From an uncultured Lachnospiraceae bacterium (GTDB lineage Bacteria > Bacillota > Clostridia > Lachnospirales > Lachnospiraceae): 55,499 nt of DNA. The DNA lies in contig CAJTMZ010000002.1 of NCBI GenBank assembly GCA_910577445.1, positions 1-55,499 of the forward strand. The letters run 5' to 3'. The notes beneath the pieces are model-generated. The model ran no database searches and had not been told where the DNA came from. It saw only the letters and a list, made by a program, of their open reading frames with translations. Below are positions 52,246-55,499 of the stretch, in pieces (the stretch's first letter is position 1; each line of letters begins with the position of its first letter). Both the position numbers and the translations under genes were made by a program.

Positions 52246-52986
52246 ATGCAGGAGAGAGCAGGTAAGGAAAAGCCGGCCATGCGAAGAATTATGCTGAAAT
52301 TAAGCGGCGAGGCTTTAGCGGGCGATAAAAAGACAGGTTTTGACGAGGAGACGGTCAGAGAGGTCGCTTTTCAGGTTAAGCAGTTGACTGAGGACGGCAT
52401 CGAGGTGGGAATTGTCACCGGCGGCGGCAATTTCTGGCGGGGGAGAACCAGCGAGAACATTGACAGGACAAAGGCGGACCAGATAGGTATGCTTGCAACC
52501 GTGATGAACTGTATTTATGTTTCGGAGATTTTCCGCAGCGTCGGAATGGATACGGCTATTTTGACGCCCTTTGCATGCGGCGCTTTTACGGAATTGTTTT
52601 CCAAGGACAGGGCGAATCTGTATTTTGGTGCGGGAAAGGTGATTTTCTTTGCAGGAGGAACGGGACATCCCTATTTCTCCACGGACACGGGAGTGGTTCT
52701 GCGGGCGGTGGAGGTGGAGGCCGACGTGATTCTTCTGGCAAAGTCCATTGACGGCGTTTATGACAGCGACCCCAAGCTGAATCCGGAGGCGAAGAAATAT
52801 GACGAGCTGAGTATCGACCAGGTAGTTGCGGAAAATTTGCAGGTGGTTGACATGACGGCTTCCATACTGGCCAGGGATAACAGGATGCCTATGTGGGTAT
52901 TTGGTTTAAATGAAAAGGACAGTATTGTCAATACGGTGAAAGGAAAGTTTACCGGGACGAAAGTGACGGTGCAGGCTGAGGCATAG
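52246..52986 (+). CDS. pyrH: UMP kinase PyrH
   Basis: Amino-acid-kinase-fold enzyme making UDP from UMP. Motifs: RRIMLKLSGEALAG, GIVTGGGNFWRGR, GTGHPYFSTDTGVVLRAVE and LLAKSIDGVYDSDP. 246 residues from the ATG at 52246, which has AAAGG upstream. The ATG at 52279 begins closer to the conserved domain and is an alternative start. Confidence 0.96.
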   Translation: MQERAGKEKPAMRRIMLKLSGEALAGDKKTGFDEETVREVAFQVKQLTEDGIEVGIVTGGGNFWRGRTSENIDRTKADQIGMLATVMNCIYVSEIFRSVGMDTAILTPFACGAFTELFSKDRANLYFGAGKVIFFAGGTGHPYFSTDTGVVLRAVEVEADVILLAKSIDGVYDSDPKLNPEAKKYDELSIDQVVAENLQVVDMTASILARDNRMPMWVFGLNEKDSIVNTVKGKFTGTKVTVQAEA

Positions 52987-53031
52987 GGGCCGCGGCGCAT
53001 TGCCTTAATGCGGCAAATGGAGGATATAGAT

Positions 53032-53583
53032 ATGGATGAGAGATTAAAAGTTTACGACGATAAAATGAAAAAGACCTATGAGTTTCTTGAGAGCGATTAT
53101 CTTGGAATCAGAGCCGGACGCGCCAATCCTCATGTGCTCGACAAGGTGAAGGTGGATTATTACGGAACGCCCACGCCTTTGGCGCAGGTTGGGAATGTCA
53201 CAATCCCGGAGGCAAGAATGATTCAGATTGCTCCCTGGGAGAAATCTCTGATTAAGGCGATTGAGAAGGCGATTATGGCGTCGGATATCGGAATAACCCC
53301 GTCCAACGACGGTTCCGTTATCAGACTGGTGTTCCCCGAGCTTACCGAGGAACGCAGAAAGGGCCTTGTAAAGGATGTAAAAAAGAAAGCCGAGGAGAGC
53401 AAGGTTGCCGTACGGAATATCAGAAGAGACGGAAACGACGCTTTTAAGAAGCTTTCAAAGGGAGAAATTTCTGAAGATGAGAGCAAGGAGCTTTGCGACC
53501 AGCTTCAGAAAATGACCGACAAATACATCAAGGATATTGATAAGCTGATGGAAGAAAAATCAAAGGAAATTCTTACTGTTTAA
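53032..53583 (+). CDS. frr: Ribosome recycling factor
   Basis: Splits post-termination ribosomes with EF-G. Signatures: MKKTYEFLESDYLGIRAGRA, YYGTPTPLAQVGN and VRNIRRDGNDAFKKL, with a C-terminal helix. 183 residues from ATG 53032 with GGAGGA upstream; an in-frame start at 53008 is possible. Confidence 0.97.
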   Translation: MDERLKVYDDKMKKTYEFLESDYLGIRAGRANPHVLDKVKVDYYGTPTPLAQVGNVTIPEARMIQIAPWEKSLIKAIEKAIMASDIGITPSNDGSVIRLVFPELTEERRKGLVKDVKKKAEESKVAVRNIRRDGNDAFKKLSKGEISEDESKELCDQLQKMTDKYIKDIDKLMEEKSKEILTV

Positions 53584-53607
53584 TGTAAGCCTGGGCGGAC
53601 AGTGACA

Positions 53608-53641
53608 GAGGGCTGGCGATTGTTAATCGTAGCCCTCTTTT
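53608..53641 (+). terminator. Intrinsic terminator after frr
   Basis: GAGGGCT (53608-53614) pairs with AGCCCTC (53631-53637), with an inner CGATT-GTT-AATCG hairpin, followed by four T. No promoter is evident before uppS, so read-through may occur. Confidence 0.65.
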
Positions 53642-53680
53642 GCAGATTTACGGGAAATCAGGATGGAGAGGTGATGACGG

Positions 53681-54406
53681 ATGGCTGAGCAGAAAGAACT
53701 GGTAATGCCAAAGCATGTGGCGATTATTCTTGACGGAAACGGCAGATGGGCGAAAAGCAAGGGAATGCCCAGGAATTACGGACATGTGCAGGGCGCAAAA
53801 AACGTGGAAGTGATTTGTGAGGAAGCCTATAAAATGGGAATTTCGTACCTGACGGTGTATGCTTTCAGCACGGAGAACTGGAACCGGCCTAAGGATGAAG
53901 TGGACGCGCTGATGAAGCTTCTGCGCAATTATATGAAAACCTGCCTGACAACCGCTAAGAAAAACCGTATGTGCGTGCGCGTTCTGGGGGATAAAACCGG
54001 TCTGGATGAAGATATCAGAAAGCGGATAGCGCAGTTGGAGGAATCCACGAAGGATAATGACGGACTGCATTTTCAGATTGCGCTGAATTACGGAGGCCGG
54101 GACGAAATTATCCGGGCGGTAAAAAGAATTGCCGAAAAAGCGGCGGGCGGTGAAATCACGGGCAGCGACATAACGGAAGATTATTTTTCCGGTCTTTTGG
54201 ATACCAAAGGCCTGCCGGAGCCGGATTTGCTGATTCGTACCTGCAATGAACAGAGGATTTCCAATTTTCTTTTATGGCAGTTGGCATATACGGAGTTTTA
54301 TTTTACGCCCCATGCATGGCCGGATTTTTCAAAGCAAGAATTGGTCAAGGCCGTGGAGGCATATAATCATAGGGACAGAAGATATGGCCGGATAGAGGAG
54401 GAATGA
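53681..54406 (+). CDS. uppS: Undecaprenyl diphosphate synthase
   Basis: Cis-prenyltransferase that makes the lipid carrier for peptidoglycan. Signatures: HVAIILDGNGRWAK (catalytic Asp18), GHVQGAKNVE, TVYAFSTENWNRP and PDLLIRTCNEQRISNFLLWQ. 241 residues. GAGGTG precedes the ATG. cdsA follows after 4 bases. Confidence 0.96.
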   Translation: MAEQKELVMPKHVAIILDGNGRWAKSKGMPRNYGHVQGAKNVEVICEEAYKMGISYLTVYAFSTENWNRPKDEVDALMKLLRNYMKTCLTTAKKNRMCVRVLGDKTGLDEDIRKRIAQLEESTKDNDGLHFQIALNYGGRDEIIRAVKRIAEKAAGGEITGSDITEDYFSGLLDTKGLPEPDLLIRTCNEQRISNFLLWQLAYTEFYFTPHAWPDFSKQELVKAVEAYNHRDRRYGRIEEE

Positions 54407-54410
54407 AGTC

Positions 54411-55259
54411 ATGTTTATGACAAGACTTATGAGCAGCGTCGTTCTTGTGGCGCTGGCTTTTTTGACTATCTTAAGCGGCGGCTGTCTTTTGGCGGCGGTT
54501 CTTTTCTTTCTTGCCGTTACCGCTTTCAGAGAACTGATGAATGCCTGTAAATTGGCGGGGGCGGGGAGCGCTGAGGGAAAAGCCGTGGGACGTAAACTTA
54601 ACGGGCTGGAAGTGACGGGCTATATCGGAATCACGGTATATTACCTGCTGATGACCTTTACAGAGGAGAGGATTTATCTGTTCCTTGTACTGATTACCGT
54701 TCTGGTAGCCTTTATGTTCCTTTACGTGTTTACTTTTCCGAGGTACAGGGCTGAGGAGATTATGTGCGCTTTTTTCTGTGTGGCGTATGCGCCGGTGATG
54801 CTCTCTTTCATTTATCTGGTGAGAGGGCTTCCCTACGGAGTATACACCGTCTGGATGATTTTTATCAGCTCATGGATTTGCGATACATGCGCTTATGTGG
54901 TTGGCGTTTTGTTCGGGAAGCATAAGCTGGCGCCGGTGTTAAGCCCTAAAAAGTCCGTGGAGGGCGCCCTTGGAGGCGTGATGGGCTCTGCCGTCGTGGG
55001 CGCTTTATATGCTTATTTCTTTGTGGAAAAGATGGTCAGCGAGCAGGAAATCACCTGGGTTTTCGTGCTAATCAGCGCGGCAGGAGCTGTGATTTCCCAG
55101 GTGGGAGATTTGGCGGCTTCCGCAATCAAGCGAAACCATGAGATAAAGGATTACGGCAGACTGATACCGGGACACGGCGGCGTGATGGACCGCTTTGACA
55201 GCGTGATTTTCACGGCTCCCATGATTTATTTCCTGGCGCTGCTGCTGATAAAAGTATAA
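54411..55259 (+). CDS. cdsA: Phosphatidate cytidylyltransferase CdsA
   Basis: Makes CDP-diacylglycerol for phospholipid synthesis. About eight membrane helices and the C-terminal family signature AASAIKRNHEIKDYGRLIPG then HGGVMDRFDS. 282 residues. An ATG two codons downstream (54417) is another possible start. Between uppS and dxr, the standard Firmicutes order. Confidence 0.95.
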   Translation: MFMTRLMSSVVLVALAFLTILSGGCLLAAVLFFLAVTAFRELMNACKLAGAGSAEGKAVGRKLNGLEVTGYIGITVYYLLMTFTEERIYLFLVLITVLVAFMFLYVFTFPRYRAEEIMCAFFCVAYAPVMLSFIYLVRGLPYGVYTVWMIFISSWICDTCAYVVGVLFGKHKLAPVLSPKKSVEGALGGVMGSAVVGALYAYFFVEKMVSEQEITWVFVLISAAGAVISQVGDLAASAIKRNHEIKDYGRLIPGHGGVMDRFDSVIFTAPMIYFLALLLIKV

Positions 55260-55286
55260 CGGAAAACGTTTTACACAGGAGAAAGA

Positions 55287-55499
55287 ATGAAAAAAATAGG
55301 AATTTTAGGCTCTACCGGCTCTATTGGGACGCAGACGCTGGAAATTGTCAGAAATAACAGGGATTTGCAGGTCACGGCCCTTGCGGCAGGCAGTAATGTA
55401 AAAAAAATCGAGGAACAAATCAGGGAGTTTTCTCCCCGGCTTGCGGTTCTTTTTGACGAGAAAGCGGCAGAAGAGCTGCGGCTTTTGGTAAAGGATACG
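55287..55499 (+). CDS. dxr: 1-deoxy-D-xylulose 5-phosphate reductoisomerase Dxr (partial)
   Basis: First committed enzyme of the MEP isoprenoid pathway. The first 71 codons are present and run off the window. The NADPH-binding start KKIGILGSTGSIGTQTLEIV is diagnostic, and the Rossmann segment continues with VTALAAGSNVKKIEEQI. AGGAGA precedes the ATG at 55287. It follows uppS-cdsA as in other Firmicutes. Confidence 0.93.
   Translation, partial: MKKIGILGSTGSIGTQTLEIVRNNRDLQVTALAAGSNVKKIEEQIREFSPRLAVLFDEKAAEELRLLVKDT

Noticed and set aside
1..55499. Prophage, insertion sequence, integron or tRNA-associated island
   Set aside because: No transposase, integrase, tRNA gene, direct-repeat boundary or broad compositional break was seen.

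Overview
The window looks like a chromosomal segment of a flagellated, spore-forming Clostridia, most likely a Lachnospiraceae member. Reasons: Gram-positive Shine-Dalgarno sites, sporulation genes (gpr, spoIIP, a sigK-like gene), CodY, a FliY-type switch protein with CheC and CheD, a class A RNase P RNA, and a gene order that follows other Firmicutes. Nearly all genes are on the + strand; rpsT is the clear exception. I see no prophage, insertion sequence, CRISPR array, tRNA or rRNA.

Region 1 (1-11.9 kb) is housekeeping and sporulation: the end of dnaG, rpoD, trmK, a TGS-domain nucleoside kinase, rnpB, an exported trypsin-like protease, rpsT (minus strand), gpr, spoIIP, lepA, hemW and a sigK-like gene whose N-terminus is in the wrong frame. 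Region 2 (12.1-18.2 kb) holds comM, dprA, a small unnamed gene, topA and codY.

Region 3 (18.3-48.5 kb) is a roughly 30 kb fla/che operon. It opens with a near-consensus sigma-A promoter (TTGAAA-N17-TATAAT) and closes with a strong intrinsic terminator at 48440-48465. Order: flgB, flgC, fliE, fliF, fliG, fliH, fliI, fliJ, a motE/ylxF-like gene, fliK, flgD, a TIGR02530-like gene, flgE, flbD, motA, motB, fliL, fliM, fliY, cheY, fliO, fliP, fliQ, fliR, flhB, flhA, flhF, flhG, a PilZ gene, cheC, cheD, a membrane protein, sigD, a small unnamed gene, a SwrB-like gene and an MltG-like non-catalytic gene. It covers the rod, MS ring, switch, export apparatus, hook, stator, receptor adaptation and the flagellar sigma factor. 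cheA, cheW, cheB, cheR and flagellin are not in the window. A sigma-D-like site before fliK suggests that SigD feeds back on its own operon.

Region 4 (48.5-55.5 kb) is rpsB-tsf, then an inserted polysaccharide deacetylase plus bactofilin pair, then pyrH, frr, uppS, cdsA and the start of dxr. The backbone dprA-topA-codY-fla/che-sigD-rpsB-tsf-pyrH-frr-uppS-cdsA-dxr matches the known Bacillus subtilis order, so departures from it (missing cheBAW, the bactofilin pair, the PilZ gene) stand out.

No clearly new multi-gene defence or metabolic system is visible. The most notable items are an LQFFA motif (the Prp protease signal of ribosomal protein bL27) at the N-terminus of FlhB, a FlgD fused to a helical module and a repetitive acidic tail, a 50-residue methionine-rich linker in FliY, a frameshifted sigK-like gene, a terminator superimposed on the rpsB promoter, and a palindromic intergenic element before lepA.
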